Below are positions 51,831-61,501 of a stretch of DNA of 64,000 nt, piece by piece. The translations under genes were made by a program, and so were the position numbers. The notes under the pieces were generated by a model. It searched no databases, was not told the DNA's origin, and was given only the letters and a program-made list of their open reading frames with translations. The stretch's first letter is position 1, and each line of letters starts with the position of its first letter. The DNA comes from Mesorhizobium sp. 131-2-1 (GTDB lineage Bacteria; Pseudomonadota; Alphaproteobacteria; Rhizobiales; Rhizobiaceae), in NCBI RefSeq assembly GCF_016756535.1, contig NZ_AP023247.1:5332501-5396500 (forward strand), in the 5' to 3' direction.

Positions 51831-51987
51831 GTCATCCTCGGGCTTGACCCGAGGATCCATGCCGCGACGGTCGCCGAAGGGTGCAACGGAGCAGAATTCT
51901 TAACCGTTACAATGCCTTAGCGTCACGGCATGGATCCTAGGGTCTGCGCGCGTCGCTTCGCTCCTTGCTTCGCCCTAGGATGACGAC
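51831..51987. repeat. Long imperfect inverted repeat, copy B
   Basis: The left arm (51831-51876) and right arm (51921-51987) are imperfect complements around GGATCCATGCCG / CGGCATGGATCC. The right arm matches the left arm of copy A (39087-39154) in reverse complement almost throughout, showing one repeat family. It follows mtnA and may end that transcript. Confidence 0.75.
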
Positions 51988-52046
51988 CGAGATGTGATCG
52001 CCAATTGACAGAGCCGCAGCGTCCTTCCATAAGAACCGCCGTCAAT

Positions 52047-52739
<693 letters not shown>

Positions 52740-52812
52740 AGCGCCGTTGCTGGGTGGAAATCCCGGTAACAGCCTGTAATATCCCGGAAAAACCGAAGTC
52801 GGGAGGATGCCG

Positions 52813-53820
52813 GTGCAGACCAAGAAGATCATCAACGACGGCAACCGTTCCGTCGACGAGATGCTGGAAGGGATACTCGCCGCGCATCCTCGCCACCTCA
52901 GAAGCGTGGACGGCAGCCCACGCTCGATCATCGCCCGTGACGGGCCGCGGCCAGGCAAGGTTGGGCTCGTCATCGGCGGCGGCTCGGGCCACGAGCCGAC
53001 CTTTCTAGGCTTCGTCGGTAAGGGGCTGGCGGACGCCGCGGCCATCGGCAACGTCTTTGCCTCGCCGCCGCCGGACCCGATCCTCGAATGCGCCAAGGCA
53101 GTGAGTGGCGGCGCCGGCGTGTTGTTCATGTACGGCAACTATGCCGGCGACGTGATGAATTTCGACATGGCGGCCGAGATGGCGGCGATGGACGACATCG
53201 AGGTGCGCACGGTGCTGACCACCGACGACGTGGCCTCGGCGCCGCGCGACCAGCGGCAGAAGCGGCGCGGCGTCGCCGGCAACTTCTTCATCTTCAAGGC
53301 GGCGGGCGCGGCCTGCGACCGCATGCTCTCCTTCGACGAGGTCGAGCGGGTCGCCCGCAAGGCCAACGACCACACCTTCACCATGGGCGTGGCGCTGTCG
53401 CCCTGCTCGCTGCCGCAGACACGGCGGCCGAATTTCGAGATCGGCGCGGACGAGATGGAGATCGGCATGGGCATCCATGGCGAGCCGGGCATCGCGCGCG
53501 GCAAGCTCAAGACCGCCGACGAGATCACCGACGAGATGCTGGACAAGATCCTCGCCGAGATGGCGCCGTCGCGCGGCGACAAGGTCGCCGTGCTGGTCAA
53601 CTCGCTCGGCTCGACGCCGTTGATGGAGCTCTACATCATGAACCGGCGAGTCAAGCAGCGGCTCGACGACATCGGCGTTTCGGTGCATGCGACCTGGGTC
53701 GGCAATTACTGCACCTCGCTCGAAATGGCCGGCGCCTCGGTGACGCTGGAGCATCTCGACGGCGAGTTGCAGACCTTGCTCGACCACCCTTGCGACTGCG
53801 CCATGTTCCGCGCCGGCTGA
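52813..53820 (+). CDS. dhaK: Dihydroxyacetone kinase subunit DhaK (or L-erythrulose kinase)
   Basis: This is a 335-residue subunit that binds the ketose covalently through His222 in GMGIHGEPGI. GGGSGHEPTF at 55-64 is the phosphate/substrate-site loop. It works with DhaL, encoded 10 bases after it. GTG 52813 is preferred: GGGAGG lies 6 bases before it, whereas the ATG at 52807 directly abuts that site. The neighbours rpiB and tpi in convergent position make dihydroxyacetone or L-erythrulose (the LerK-like role seen in tetritol pathways) both plausible. No DhaM is present. Confidence 0.87.
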   Translation: MQTKKIINDGNRSVDEMLEGILAAHPRHLRSVDGSPRSIIARDGPRPGKVGLVIGGGSGHEPTFLGFVGKGLADAAAIGNVFASPPPDPILECAKAVSGGAGVLFMYGNYAGDVMNFDMAAEMAAMDDIEVRTVLTTDDVASAPRDQRQKRRGVAGNFFIFKAAGAACDRMLSFDEVERVARKANDHTFTMGVALSPCSLPQTRRPNFEIGADEMEIGMGIHGEPGIARGKLKTADEITDEMLDKILAEMAPSRGDKVAVLVNSLGSTPLMELYIMNRRVKQRLDDIGVSVHATWVGNYCTSLEMAGASVTLEHLDGELQTLLDHPCDCAMFRAG

Positions 53821-53830
53821 GGAACTCTCC

Positions 53831-54469
53831 ATGACCGCCATCGGAACGGCAGAGCTGAAAAAAATGTTCGACGCCATCGCCGCGGCGATCGAGGCCGACA
53901 AGGACCGGCTCTGCCGGCTCGATGGCGTCATCGGCGACGCCGATCACGGCATTGCCATGGCACTCGGCTTCGGGGCGGTGCGCGATGCGCTGGCGGCGCT
54001 CGACCTTTCTGCGATCGAGCCGACGGCGCTGCTCAACACCGCGGCGAAATCCTTCCTCAATGCCGTCGGCGCCTCGTCGGGCCCGCTCTACGCGACCGCC
54101 TTCATGCGCGCCGCCGCCGCTGTCAAAGGCAAGGCGACGCTGGCGGCCGACGATGTGGTCGCCATGGTCCAGGCGATGGCGCAAGGCATCAAGGATCGCG
54201 GCAAGGCCGAGATCGGCGAAAAGACGATGATCGATGCCTGGCAACCGGCGGCCGAGGCGGCGGCCGCCGCGCATGCCGCCGGCCAAAGCCTGGCTGAGAG
54301 CCTGCAGGCCGCGCTGACCGCCGCCGAGCGCGGTGCGGAAGCGACCAAGGACATGATCGCGGCCAAGGGCCGCTCCTCGCGGCTCGGCGAGCGCTCGCTC
54401 GGCCATATCGATCCGGGTGCTGCCTCGGCCGTCACCGTCATCGCAGCTATCCGGAAAAGCCTGGGTTAG
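53831..54469 (+). CDS. dhaL: Dihydroxyacetone kinase subunit DhaL
   Basis: This 212-residue nucleotide-binding subunit has [20 protein letters not shown] near residues 34-53, with the Asp ligands for the ADP/ATP-Mg site, and [16 protein letters not shown] near 78-93, both family hallmarks. It passes phosphate to the substrate held on DhaK. Without a DhaM phosphotransferase gene here, ATP is the likely donor. Its stop overlaps the stop of rpiB, which reads in the opposite direction. Confidence 0.88.
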   Translation: MTAIGTAELKKMFDAIAAAIEADKDRLCRLDGVIGDADHGIAMALGFGAVRDALAALDLSAIEPTALLNTAAKSFLNAVGASSGPLYATAFMRAAAAVKGKATLAADDVVAMVQAMAQGIKDRGKAEIGEKTMIDAWQPAAEAAAAAHAAGQSLAESLQAALTAAERGAEATKDMIAAKGRSSRLGERSLGHIDPGAASAVTVIAAIRKSLG

Positions 54470-54906
54470 CCCTTCGCCGCGTCGAGCCTGTTGATCGCCT
54501 GGACGTTGCCGGCCGACGGACCCTTGTCGTCGAACTCCGAGGCGAGCCAGGTATCGACGATCGCCTTGGCCAGTTCCGGACCGATCACGCGGGCGCCCAT
54601 GGTGATGATCTGGGCGTTGTTGGATTTCGCCGCGCGCTCGGCCGAATAGGTGTCGTGGGTGAGCGCGGCGCGGATGCCCGGCACCTTGTTGGCCGAGATC
54701 GAAACGCCGATGCCTGTGCCGCAGAACAGGATGCCGCGATCGTTTTCGCCGTCGACGATCGTCTGCGCAAGTTTCTGCGACAGGTCGGCATAGTAGCCGG
54801 CCTGGCTGAGGTCGCTGACGGTAAGGCCGGATTTGGTGGCGAGGTGGGCGGCGATAACGTCGAGCAGCGGCTTGCCGGCGCTGTCGGCTCCAATGGCTAT
54901 TCTCAT
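54466..54906 (-). CDS. rpiB: RpiB-family sugar-phosphate isomerase (EryI/DerI-like)
   Basis: This 146-residue isomerase interconverts aldose and ketose phosphates. The catalytic Cys62 begins [13 protein letters not shown], typical of RpiB. At residues 6-11 the sequence is GADSAG, where most ribose-5-phosphate isomerases have His before the Gly, so the sugar-binding site differs. In tetritol pathways the equivalent enzyme converts D-erythrulose 4-phosphate to D-erythrose 4-phosphate. Start ATG 54906 follows AGGAAAGG. It lies 29 bases after tpi in a minus-strand operon with the DeoR regulator first. Confidence 0.82.
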   Translation of the reverse strand: MRIAIGADSAGKPLLDVIAAHLATKSGLTVSDLSQAGYYADLSQKLAQTIVDGENDRGILFCGTGIGVSISANKVPGIRAALTHDTYSAERAAKSNNAQIITMGARVIGPELAKAIVDTWLASEFDDKGPSAGNVQAINRLDAAKG

Positions 54907-54934
54907 GGTCGTGTCCTTTCCTGGTCGAATGGTT

Positions 54935-55693
54935 TCAGATCGCCGCCGAGGCGCGCTGGAGGATGTCGATGTAGCCTTCCGCCTGCCAGGCGGAGCGGCC
55001 GATGAAGAGACCGTCGATGTTTGGCTGGCCGACCAGCTCGGCGGCATTGCCGGGGTTGACGCTGCCGCCATAGAGCACCGGCGGCACCGAAGGCAGCAGG
55101 CCGCCGGCGACCTTTTTGATCAGCGCCTGCTGTCTGTCGGCATAGTCGGAGCTGGCCGGAATGCCCTTGTCGCCGATCGCCCAGACCGGCTCATAGGCGA
55201 ACAGGACTTTTGCTCCCCTCGCCTCGCCTTCGAGGAATTGCAGCGCGCCTTCGACCTGCGCGGTCAAAACGGCATCGGCCTTGCCGCTCTCGCGCTCGGC
55301 CAGTGTCTCGCCGACGCAGATCAGCGGGATTAGGCCGTGCTTCACCGCCGCCGCAGTCTTCAGACCTACAGTGTGGTCGGTCTCGCCGAAATGCTCGCGC
55401 CGCTCGCTGTGGCCGAGCTCGACCAGATCGAGGCCGCAATCGCCGAGCATCAGCGGCGAGATCTCGCCGGTCCAGGCGCCGGCATCGGCCCAATGCATGT
55501 TCTGGGCGCCGACCTTGATGCGCGTCGACGCCAACACCTGCTTGACCTCGCGCACCGCCGTGAAAGGCGGGATGACGAAGGGCTGGATGCGCCCGTCGAA
55601 CCCCGGCACGAAGCCGGCAAGCACCTGGGCGAAGTCGAGCGCCTCGCCAAGCGTCTTGTTCATCTTCCAGCTTGTACCGACCCAGTAGACCAC
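54935..55693 (-). CDS. Triosephosphate isomerase-like protein (TpiB/EryH type)
   Basis: This is a 252-residue TIM-barrel isomerase. GTSWKMNKT carries the lysine, LGHSERR the His, and AYEPVWAIG the Glu of the active site. The N-terminal loop is GTSWK instead of the common GNWKMN form, as in secondary Tpi proteins of erythritol loci, which interconvert erythrulose phosphates. The start is GTG 55693 with GGGAG 8 bases upstream. It lies between deoR and rpiB. A general glycolytic Tpi would be expected elsewhere in the genome. Confidence 0.84.
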   Translation of the reverse strand: MVYWVGTSWKMNKTLGEALDFAQVLAGFVPGFDGRIQPFVIPPFTAVREVKQVLASTRIKVGAQNMHWADAGAWTGEISPLMLGDCGLDLVELGHSERREHFGETDHTVGLKTAAAVKHGLIPLICVGETLAERESGKADAVLTAQVEGALQFLEGEARGAKVLFAYEPVWAIGDKGIPASSDYADRQQALIKKVAGGLLPSVPPVLYGGSVNPGNAAELVGQPNIDGLFIGRSAWQAEGYIDILQRASAAI

Positions 55694-55706
55694 GCGTAGC
55701 GCTCCC

Positions 55707-56477
55707 TTATTCCTTGCCGTCGACAACCGTCAGTGAGACTCCGGCGACCTCCAGCGCATCACGCACGGGCTGGCTGAGCTCGCTGCCGGTGAAGACCGTG
55801 TCGAACGCCCTGAGGTCGGTGAGGAAATGCAGCGCCGTGCGGCCGAACTTGCCGTGATCGACCAGCAGGTATTTGCGCCCGGCCGCCGCCATCATCAGGC
55901 GCTTGGTCTGCACCACCTCCTCGTCCTGGTGGAAGGCCGAGGCGCCGTGAATGGCTGAAGACGACAGGAAGGCGACGTCGGCGCGCAGCGATTTCAGCGT
56001 CTCCTCGGCAAGCAGGCCGAAGAAGCCGTGGAACTTCTTGCTGTACTGGCCGCCAAGCGCGATCAGCGTGATGCCGGCGACACCGGCAAGGTCCTGGATG
56101 ACGGCAAGATTGTTGGAGATGACCGTCAGAGGGCGAAGGTCGGCGAGGTGCCCGGCGATGCCGCCAGCCGTCGAGCCGTCGTCGATGATCACCGTCTGGC
56201 CGGGCTCGATCATAGCGACGGCGGCGGCGGCAAGACGTCGCTTTTCGTCGATCGCCTGTTTCTGCCGATAGCGGAAATCGCTCTCGAACAGGCCGCTCGG
56301 CTGGATCGAGGCGCCGCCGCGCACCTTCCGCAGGAAGCCGCTCTCCTCCAGTTCGTCGAGGTCGCGATGCACGGTCATCTTGGAAACGCCGAAGCGCGCG
56401 GCGAGATCCTCGACGGAGGCCGTGCCGGCCTCCATCAGGAAATCCATGACGCCTTGCCGGCGGCTGTCGCTCTTCAT
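55707..56477 (-). CDS. DeoR/GlpR-family transcriptional regulator
   Basis: This is a 256-residue repressor. The N-terminal HTH (ASVEDLAARFGVSKMTVHRDLDELEESGFLRKVRGG, about 20-54) precedes a sugar-phosphate-sensing domain with VIIDDGSTAGGIAGHL and TVISNNLAVI. It heads the tpi-rpiB operon and is divergent from the fructose-bisphosphate aldolase gene, so it can control both. The inducer is likely a polyol or ketose phosphate of this pathway. Confidence 0.88.
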   Translation of the reverse strand: MKSDSRRQGVMDFLMEAGTASVEDLAARFGVSKMTVHRDLDELEESGFLRKVRGGASIQPSGLFESDFRYRQKQAIDEKRRLAAAAVAMIEPGQTVIIDDGSTAGGIAGHLADLRPLTVISNNLAVIQDLAGVAGITLIALGGQYSKKFHGFFGLLAEETLKSLRADVAFLSSSAIHGASAFHQDEEVVQTKRLMMAAAGRKYLLVDHGKFGRTALHFLTDLRAFDTVFTGSELSQPVRDALEVAGVSLTVVDGKE

Positions 56478-56745
56478 AGCGCAATCTCTCCGCGATCCTG
56501 GCGTGCTTTGATCCCCTGTCGATATATAGCAACCGATGTCGCATTCATACCAAAATATCTGTGATAATGTGACAATCTCGTGGGATTTTCTTTCGCTGGA
56601 GATTGCCGCCCTGTAACAAGAATTGCTCCCTGCGACGCGCCGGACTGTTGCGGTCCGGCGGGATTCCGGCCAGAAGCATCGACGGGCTGGACGACGGTCG
56701 AACAGCCAGCAACCGAATTCGAAACCAGTTACGGGAGACTATTGG
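56478..56745. other. Divergent promoter region, deoR / aldolase
   Basis: This 268-base region has an AT-rich part at about 56520-56600 (TCATACCAAAATATCTGTGATAATGTGACAATC area) suitable for promoters in both directions. I saw no clean long palindrome. The aldolase side has about 120 bases of leader with no supported small gene. Confidence 0.4.
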
Positions 56746-57810
56746 GTGGCTCGCATCACACTGAGACAATTGCTCGACCATGCCGCCGAACACGGCTATG
56801 GCGTGCCGGCCTTCAACATGAACAACATGGAGCAGGGCCTCGCCATCATGGAGGCGGCCGAGGAGACCAAGTCGCCAGTCATCCTGCAGGCCAGCCGCGG
56901 CGCACGCGCCTACGCCAATGACGTGGTGCTGGCCAAGCTGATCGACGCGCTGGTCGAAATCCACCCCGACATCCCGGTCTGCATGCATCTCGACCACGGC
57001 AACAATGAAGCGACCTGCGTCACCGCGATCCAGTACGGCTTCACCTCGGTGATGATGGACGGCTCGCTGAAGGAGGACGGCAAATCGCCGGCCGACTACG
57101 CCTACAATTCCGGCATCACGCGGCGCGTCGTCGACATGGCGCATTGGGGCGGCGTCTCGGTCGAAGGCGAGATCGGCGTGCTCGGCTCGCTTGAGAGCGG
57201 CGGCGGCGAGCAGGAAGACGGCCACGGCGTCGAAGGCGCGCTCAGCCACGACCAGCTTTTGACCGACCCGGAACAGGCTGTGCAGTTCGTCAAGGACACG
57301 CATGTCGACGCGCTGGCGGTGGCGATGGGCACCAGCCACGGCGCCTACAAATTCTCGCGCAAGCCGGACGGCGCGGTGCTGGCCATGAACGTGATCGAGG
57401 AGATACACCGCCGCCTGCCGAACATGCATCTGGTCATGCACGGCTCGTCGTCGGTGCCTGAGGATCTGCAGGAGATCATCAACAAGTATGGCGGCCAGAT
57501 GAAGCCGACCTGGGGCGTTCCCGTCGAGGAGATTCAGCGCGGCATCAAGCACGGCGTGCGCAAGATCAACATCGACACCGACAACCGCATGGCGCTGACC
57601 GGCGCGATCCGCAAGGTGCTGACCGAGAACCCGTCGGAGTTTGATCCGCGCAAATATCTGACGCCGGCGATGGCGGCGATGAGGAAGCTCTGCAAGCAGC
57701 GCTTCGAGGAGTTCGGCACCGCCGGCAATGCGCAGAAGATCAAGCCACTGCCGGTCTCGGAAATGGCCAAGCGCTACAAGTCTGGCAGCCTCGACCCGAA
57801 GTTCGGCTGA
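56746..57810 (+). CDS. Class II fructose-bisphosphate aldolase (Calvin-cycle subtype)
   Basis: This 354-residue zinc aldolase cleaves or forms fructose 1,6-bisphosphate and related ketose bisphosphates. [12 protein letters not shown] holds the zinc His and neighbouring Asp, [10 protein letters not shown] the next metal-site acid, and [11 protein letters not shown] a later His. The length and sequence fit the CbbA-like group common in rhizobia. GTG 56746 has GGGAG upstream. It lies between the DeoR-led operon and the tetritol genes, so it may complete triose/tetrose phosphate use, such as a condensation of DHAP with an aldose phosphate. That is inference. Confidence 0.88.
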   Translation: MARITLRQLLDHAAEHGYGVPAFNMNNMEQGLAIMEAAEETKSPVILQASRGARAYANDVVLAKLIDALVEIHPDIPVCMHLDHGNNEATCVTAIQYGFTSVMMDGSLKEDGKSPADYAYNSGITRRVVDMAHWGGVSVEGEIGVLGSLESGGGEQEDGHGVEGALSHDQLLTDPEQAVQFVKDTHVDALAVAMGTSHGAYKFSRKPDGAVLAMNVIEEIHRRLPNMHLVMHGSSSVPEDLQEIINKYGGQMKPTWGVPVEEIQRGIKHGVRKINIDTDNRMALTGAIRKVLTENPSEFDPRKYLTPAMAAMRKLCKQRFEEFGTAGNAQKIKPLPVSEMAKRYKSGSLDPKFG

Positions 57811-57829
57811 GTTCTGTCCTGACCGATTC

Positions 57830-57866
57830 AAAAGGGGGCGTGAGCCGCAGCGGCTCGCGCCCTTTT
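57830..57866. terminator. Bidirectional terminator between aldolase and EryC-like gene
   Basis: This hairpin of about 16 paired bases runs from AAAAGGG at 57830 to CCCTTTT at 57866, with a CAG loop and two mismatches. The A- and T-runs on each side suit termination from both directions. It touches the stop codon of the minus-strand gene. Confidence 0.75.
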
Positions 57867-58800
57867 ACTTTGCCCTCAGATCCGCCCTGCCTGCATCGAT
57901 GAACGGCGCCCAGTAGTCGACCGATTCACGGATCATGGCGACGACCTGGTGATCGACCGGCTCGCGCTCGCGGAACGACAGTTCCAGGCAGATCTCGTTG
58001 TCGGTGCCGCCGCCACGCCGCACCGTCTCCAGGAATTTCTCCGGCGTGATGCGGCCATCCTTGTTGTAGGCGGCGGTAAAAGGCCAGTGGCCGCCCTTGT
58101 TCATCGACGACTGCTTGATGTGGATGATCGGCGATTGCCTCGGGAAGGCCTCGGCCCAGGCATAGGGATCGATGTCGGCCGGGTTGCTCGACGTGACGTC
58201 GCCATGGTCGATGTCGACCATCATCTTCAGCGGGATGGCGAGGCCAGCGGCTTCGATCTCCTCATGCAGCGCCCGGCAGCTTTCAATGGTATGGCCGAAT
58301 TCGCGGCCGACTGACATCGGCTCCCAGAACAGATAGCTCAGCCCGGCCGCCTTGGCATGCTCGGCGACCTCGCGCCAGCACTCCATCGCGATGTCGAGCA
58401 GCCGGGCGCGGCGCTCGGGATCGTCGTAGTCCCGGTGGGTGAAGATGGCGAACTGCGTGCCCATGCCGCTGGCGCCGAGTTCGGCCGAGATGTCGGCGAA
58501 GGTCTTGAACCAGTCGACATAGTAGCGGCGCACATCGGCGTCGGGATGACCGAAATGGTTCAGCCGCCCGTAAGGGCCGGTCATGCCCGAGGTGACGCGC
58601 ACGCCGGTGCGAGCAAGCGCGGCCTGGAACAGGCGGACGAATTTCGCGATGGTCGCAGCCGGCCAGCCGGGATTGACGAACTCATGCGTGAGCTGAACGT
58701 CCCTGATGCCGATGCCATAGGCGATCGCATCGATCAGATCGTCCGGATCAGCGAAGCGGTTGACCAGCGGATTGGTGTTGAGGGAAAGCGTGAAGGCCAA
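57865..58800 (-). CDS. Sugar-phosphate isomerase/epimerase (EryC-like)
   Basis: This is a 311-residue TIM-barrel protein of the xylose isomerase-like/AP endonuclease 2 superfamily. The opening LAFTLSLNTNPLVNRFADPDDLID and IRDVQLTHEFVNPGWPA closely resemble EryC, which isomerises erythrulose phosphates in erythritol-using rhizobia and Brucella. Metal-site residues lie in LKMMVDIDHGD and PIIHIKQS. The start is TTG 58800, with GGGAG 7 bases upstream; no suitable ATG is nearby. It is last in a five-gene minus-strand run. The symbol is withheld because the exact substrate is not proven. Confidence 0.82.
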   Translation of the reverse strand: MAFTLSLNTNPLVNRFADPDDLIDAIAYGIGIRDVQLTHEFVNPGWPAATIAKFVRLFQAALARTGVRVTSGMTGPYGRLNHFGHPDADVRRYYVDWFKTFADISAELGASGMGTQFAIFTHRDYDDPERRARLLDIAMECWREVAEHAKAAGLSYLFWEPMSVGREFGHTIESCRALHEEIEAAGLAIPLKMMVDIDHGDVTSSNPADIDPYAWAEAFPRQSPIIHIKQSSMNKGGHWPFTAAYNKDGRITPEKFLETVRRGGGTDNEICLELSFREREPVDHQVVAMIRESVDYWAPFIDAGRADLRAK

Positions 58801-58876
58801 ATCGAGACTCCCGTTCAGGCTGGCCTGACGACATCGCGCCCGACGCGGTGATCCAGCTCGCTGATGCCGGGTGCCG

Positions 58877-59950
58877 TCATTGCAGCGTGGTTCCACTGCG
58901 CCGGTTGAGCTCCTGACGGTATTTCTCGGCGTCCCAGTTCAAGAGCTCGCCATTCTGCTCGACACTCAGATAGTTGATGCGCGCCGCCGGATCGACGCGG
59001 ATGGCGACATCGGCAAGGCAGCGCGCCATCGCCTCGGCGCCGGCATTGGCATCGCGGCGCATCAGTATCCCCTTGCCGGGAAAGAGGATGGAGGCCGGTG
59101 CCGGCTGCCCGGCTGCGGCTATCCGCGCCACGACAGCCGCGGCATTCTCGTTCGGACCGGCGATCACCGATCCGACGCCGAGGAAGATCACATGATCCGG
59201 ATAGAGACTGCCGGACGCGGCGATGCGGCAACTGGCAAGATCGGTGGCGGCGGCATGCGCCTCGACAGCAATGGGGAGCCGGTAGCCGCTGCCCATGGCG
59301 AGCCGGATCAGAGCGTCGAGGTCGGGCGCCGGCGCCTTGCGCGGCGTCCGGGCGAGCAGCCCGGTGACGCGCCTCAGCAGCAGGTTTGCTTCGACGACGG
59401 TGTCGGCGGCAACGACCAGCCCATGATTGCCAAGCACCAGCACATCGGTGCGCGGTTTCAGCCGTTCGGCGATGCCCTGTGCCAGCGGCAGCCCTGGGCG
59501 GCGATAGGGCACGAAGGCCCAGTCGAGGCCGCGCAGCCGCTCCTCCAGCAAGGTCTCGGCATTGGCCTGCACGGCGATGGCTATGGTCTCGACGCAATGG
59601 ACATGGACGACGATCTTCTGCGGCAGCAGCGCATGCACCGTGGTCTCGATGGACGGCCGCAGGCGATGCGGATTGAGATGCGCCGGGGTGAATTGATCGG
59701 CCTTCTCGGCTTCCGGGCTCTTGCGGGCCACCGCATCGAGCAGGGGCGCCAGTTCCACCGGCACCATAATGTCGGCGGTGGCTGCATTCATCAGCCAGGT
59801 GCCGGAGGCCTTGATCCACAGCAGGCCTGCCTCTTTGAGCGAGGTGTTGCCGCCGGCGCCTTGGACCAGCAAGGGATCCGCGCCAACGCTGGCCGACAGC
59901 ACGCGCAGTGCCTGCAGCTCGGCGGCTTCGTGATCGACACGTGCAGCCAT
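58877..59950 (-). CDS. Class II aldolase/adducin-family protein
   Basis: This 357-residue zinc aldolase-type protein is like the N-terminal domain of RhaD fusions. GAGGNTSLK near residues 32-40, HVHCVETIAI (zinc His pair) and VLGNHGLVVA (another His) are visible. It lacks the C-terminal SDR domain of the 42253 protein. The start overlaps the GlpD-like gene stop by one base (TGATG). It is likely to cleave or act on a ketose phosphate in this pathway; the product is not known. Confidence 0.8.
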   Translation of the reverse strand: MAARVDHEAAELQALRVLSASVGADPLLVQGAGGNTSLKEAGLLWIKASGTWLMNAATADIMVPVELAPLLDAVARKSPEAEKADQFTPAHLNPHRLRPSIETTVHALLPQKIVVHVHCVETIAIAVQANAETLLEERLRGLDWAFVPYRRPGLPLAQGIAERLKPRTDVLVLGNHGLVVAADTVVEANLLLRRVTGLLARTPRKAPAPDLDALIRLAMGSGYRLPIAVEAHAAATDLASCRIAASGSLYPDHVIFLGVGSVIAGPNENAAAVVARIAAAGQPAPASILFPGKGILMRRDANAGAEAMARCLADVAIRVDPAARINYLSVEQNGELLNWDAEKYRQELNRRSGTTLQ

Positions 59951-61467
59951 CAGCCGGCCTTTGCCAATCGGTTCGCGCACCAGTCCTCGAAGGCCGCCCG
60001 CTCCGCGGCCGAGAGATGCAGGGCGTGCTTGGTGCGTCGGTCGAGGATGTCGGCAGCAGTCAACGCCCACTCATGCTCGAACAGGTAGTTCGCCTCGCGT
60101 TCGAAGAAATCCTTGCCGAAGCGCCGCCCGAGCTGATCGAGCGAGCCGGCGTTGCCAACCAGGGCGCGTGTGCGCGTGCCGTAGAGCCGGCCGTAATGCT
60201 TGAGCAGCGAGGCCGGCATCCAGGGATAGTCGCGGCCGAGATCGCCGAGGAACTGCTCGAAGTCGGCGTCGGCGATGTCGCCGCCCGGCAGATGCGCACC
60301 GGAAGTCCACGCCTTGCCCATCTTCGGAAAGAACGGCTGGATGCGGTCGAGCGCGTGCTCGGCGAGCTTGCGGAAGGTGGTGATCTTGCCGCCGAAAACG
60401 GAGAGCAGCGGCGCCTGCCCGGTCGGCGCGTCGAGCTCGAAAATGTAGTCGCGCGTCACCGCGCTCGGATTGTCGGCGTTGTCGTCGTAAAGCGGCCTGA
60501 CGCCGGAGAACGAGTAGACGACGTCGCCGCGCGTCAGCCCGCGCTTGAAGTAGCGGTTGACGACCTTGATCAGGTAATCGATCTCGCTCTCGTCCGCCGT
60601 CACGTCTTCCGGCCGTCCGTCATAGGGGATGTCGGTGGTGCCGATCAGCGCCAGATCGTTCTGATAGGGGTTGATGAAGATGACGCGCTTGTCGTTGTTC
60701 TGGACGAGATAGGCCTGCCGCCCTTCCCAGAATTTCGGAACGACGATATGGCTGCCCTTGACCAGGCGGACGTTGCGCTTGGAATTTTGCCCGGCGACGC
60801 GGTTGACGACGTCGTTGACCCAGGGGCCGGCGGCATTGATCAGCGCCCTTGCCCGCACCGTGGTCTTCACACCGATCCTGCCGTCGCGCATCTCGACGAC
60901 CCATAGGCCGTCCTCGCGACGGGCGGCGGTGCAGGCGGTGCGGGTGAAGACCTTCGCCCCGCGCTCCCCCGCGTCCAGGGCATTGATGACGACGAGGCGG
61001 GCATCGTCGACCCAGCAATCGGAATATTCGAAGCCGCGCTTGAAGGCATCCTTGATCGGCGCGCCCTCGGGCGCGGATCGCAAGTTCAGCGTGCGCGTGG
61101 CCGGCAGCCGCTTGCGGCCGCCGAGATGGTCGTAGAGGAACAGGCCGATGCGGACCAGCCAGGCCGGGCGGTCGTCGGGACTGTGCGGCAGCACGAAGCG
61201 CATCGGCCAGATGATGTGGGGCGCGGATTCGAGCAGCACCTCGCGCTCGATCAGCGCCTCGCGCACCAGGCGGAACTCGTAATATTCGAGATAGCGCAGG
61301 CCACCATGGACCAGCTTGCCGGAACGCGAGCTTGTGCCTTCAGCGAGATCGTCCTTCTCGCACAGGATGACGGACAGCCCACGGCCGGCGGCGTCGCGCG
61401 CGATGCCGGCGCCGTTGACGCCGCCACCGATGACGAAAAGATCGACAATGTCGCCGTCACCGCTCAT
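59950..61467 (-). CDS. GlpD-family polyol-phosphate dehydrogenase (EryB-like)
   Basis: This 505-residue FAD-dependent dehydrogenase transfers electrons to the quinone pool from a polyol phosphate. FAD-binding FVIGGGVNGAGIARDAAGRGLSV lies near residues 11-33; TSSRSGKLVHGGLRYLE and NAAGPWVNDV are family-typical, and a C-terminal domain follows. Family choices are glycerol-3-phosphate dehydrogenase and erythritol-phosphate dehydrogenase (EryB). Because an EryA-like kinase and EryC-like isomerase are in the same run, EryB-like function is more likely. ATG 61467 with GAGAGGG upstream. Confidence 0.83.
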   Translation of the reverse strand: MSGDGDIVDLFVIGGGVNGAGIARDAAGRGLSVILCEKDDLAEGTSSRSGKLVHGGLRYLEYYEFRLVREALIEREVLLESAPHIIWPMRFVLPHSPDDRPAWLVRIGLFLYDHLGGRKRLPATRTLNLRSAPEGAPIKDAFKRGFEYSDCWVDDARLVVINALDAGERGAKVFTRTACTAARREDGLWVVEMRDGRIGVKTTVRARALINAAGPWVNDVVNRVAGQNSKRNVRLVKGSHIVVPKFWEGRQAYLVQNNDKRVIFINPYQNDLALIGTTDIPYDGRPEDVTADESEIDYLIKVVNRYFKRGLTRGDVVYSFSGVRPLYDDNADNPSAVTRDYIFELDAPTGQAPLLSVFGGKITTFRKLAEHALDRIQPFFPKMGKAWTSGAHLPGGDIADADFEQFLGDLGRDYPWMPASLLKHYGRLYGTRTRALVGNAGSLDQLGRRFGKDFFEREANYLFEHEWALTAADILDRRTKHALHLSAAERAAFEDWCANRLAKAG

Positions 61468-61501
61468 TTCGCCGAACCCTCTCCAAAACGCTCCATGGCG
61501 G

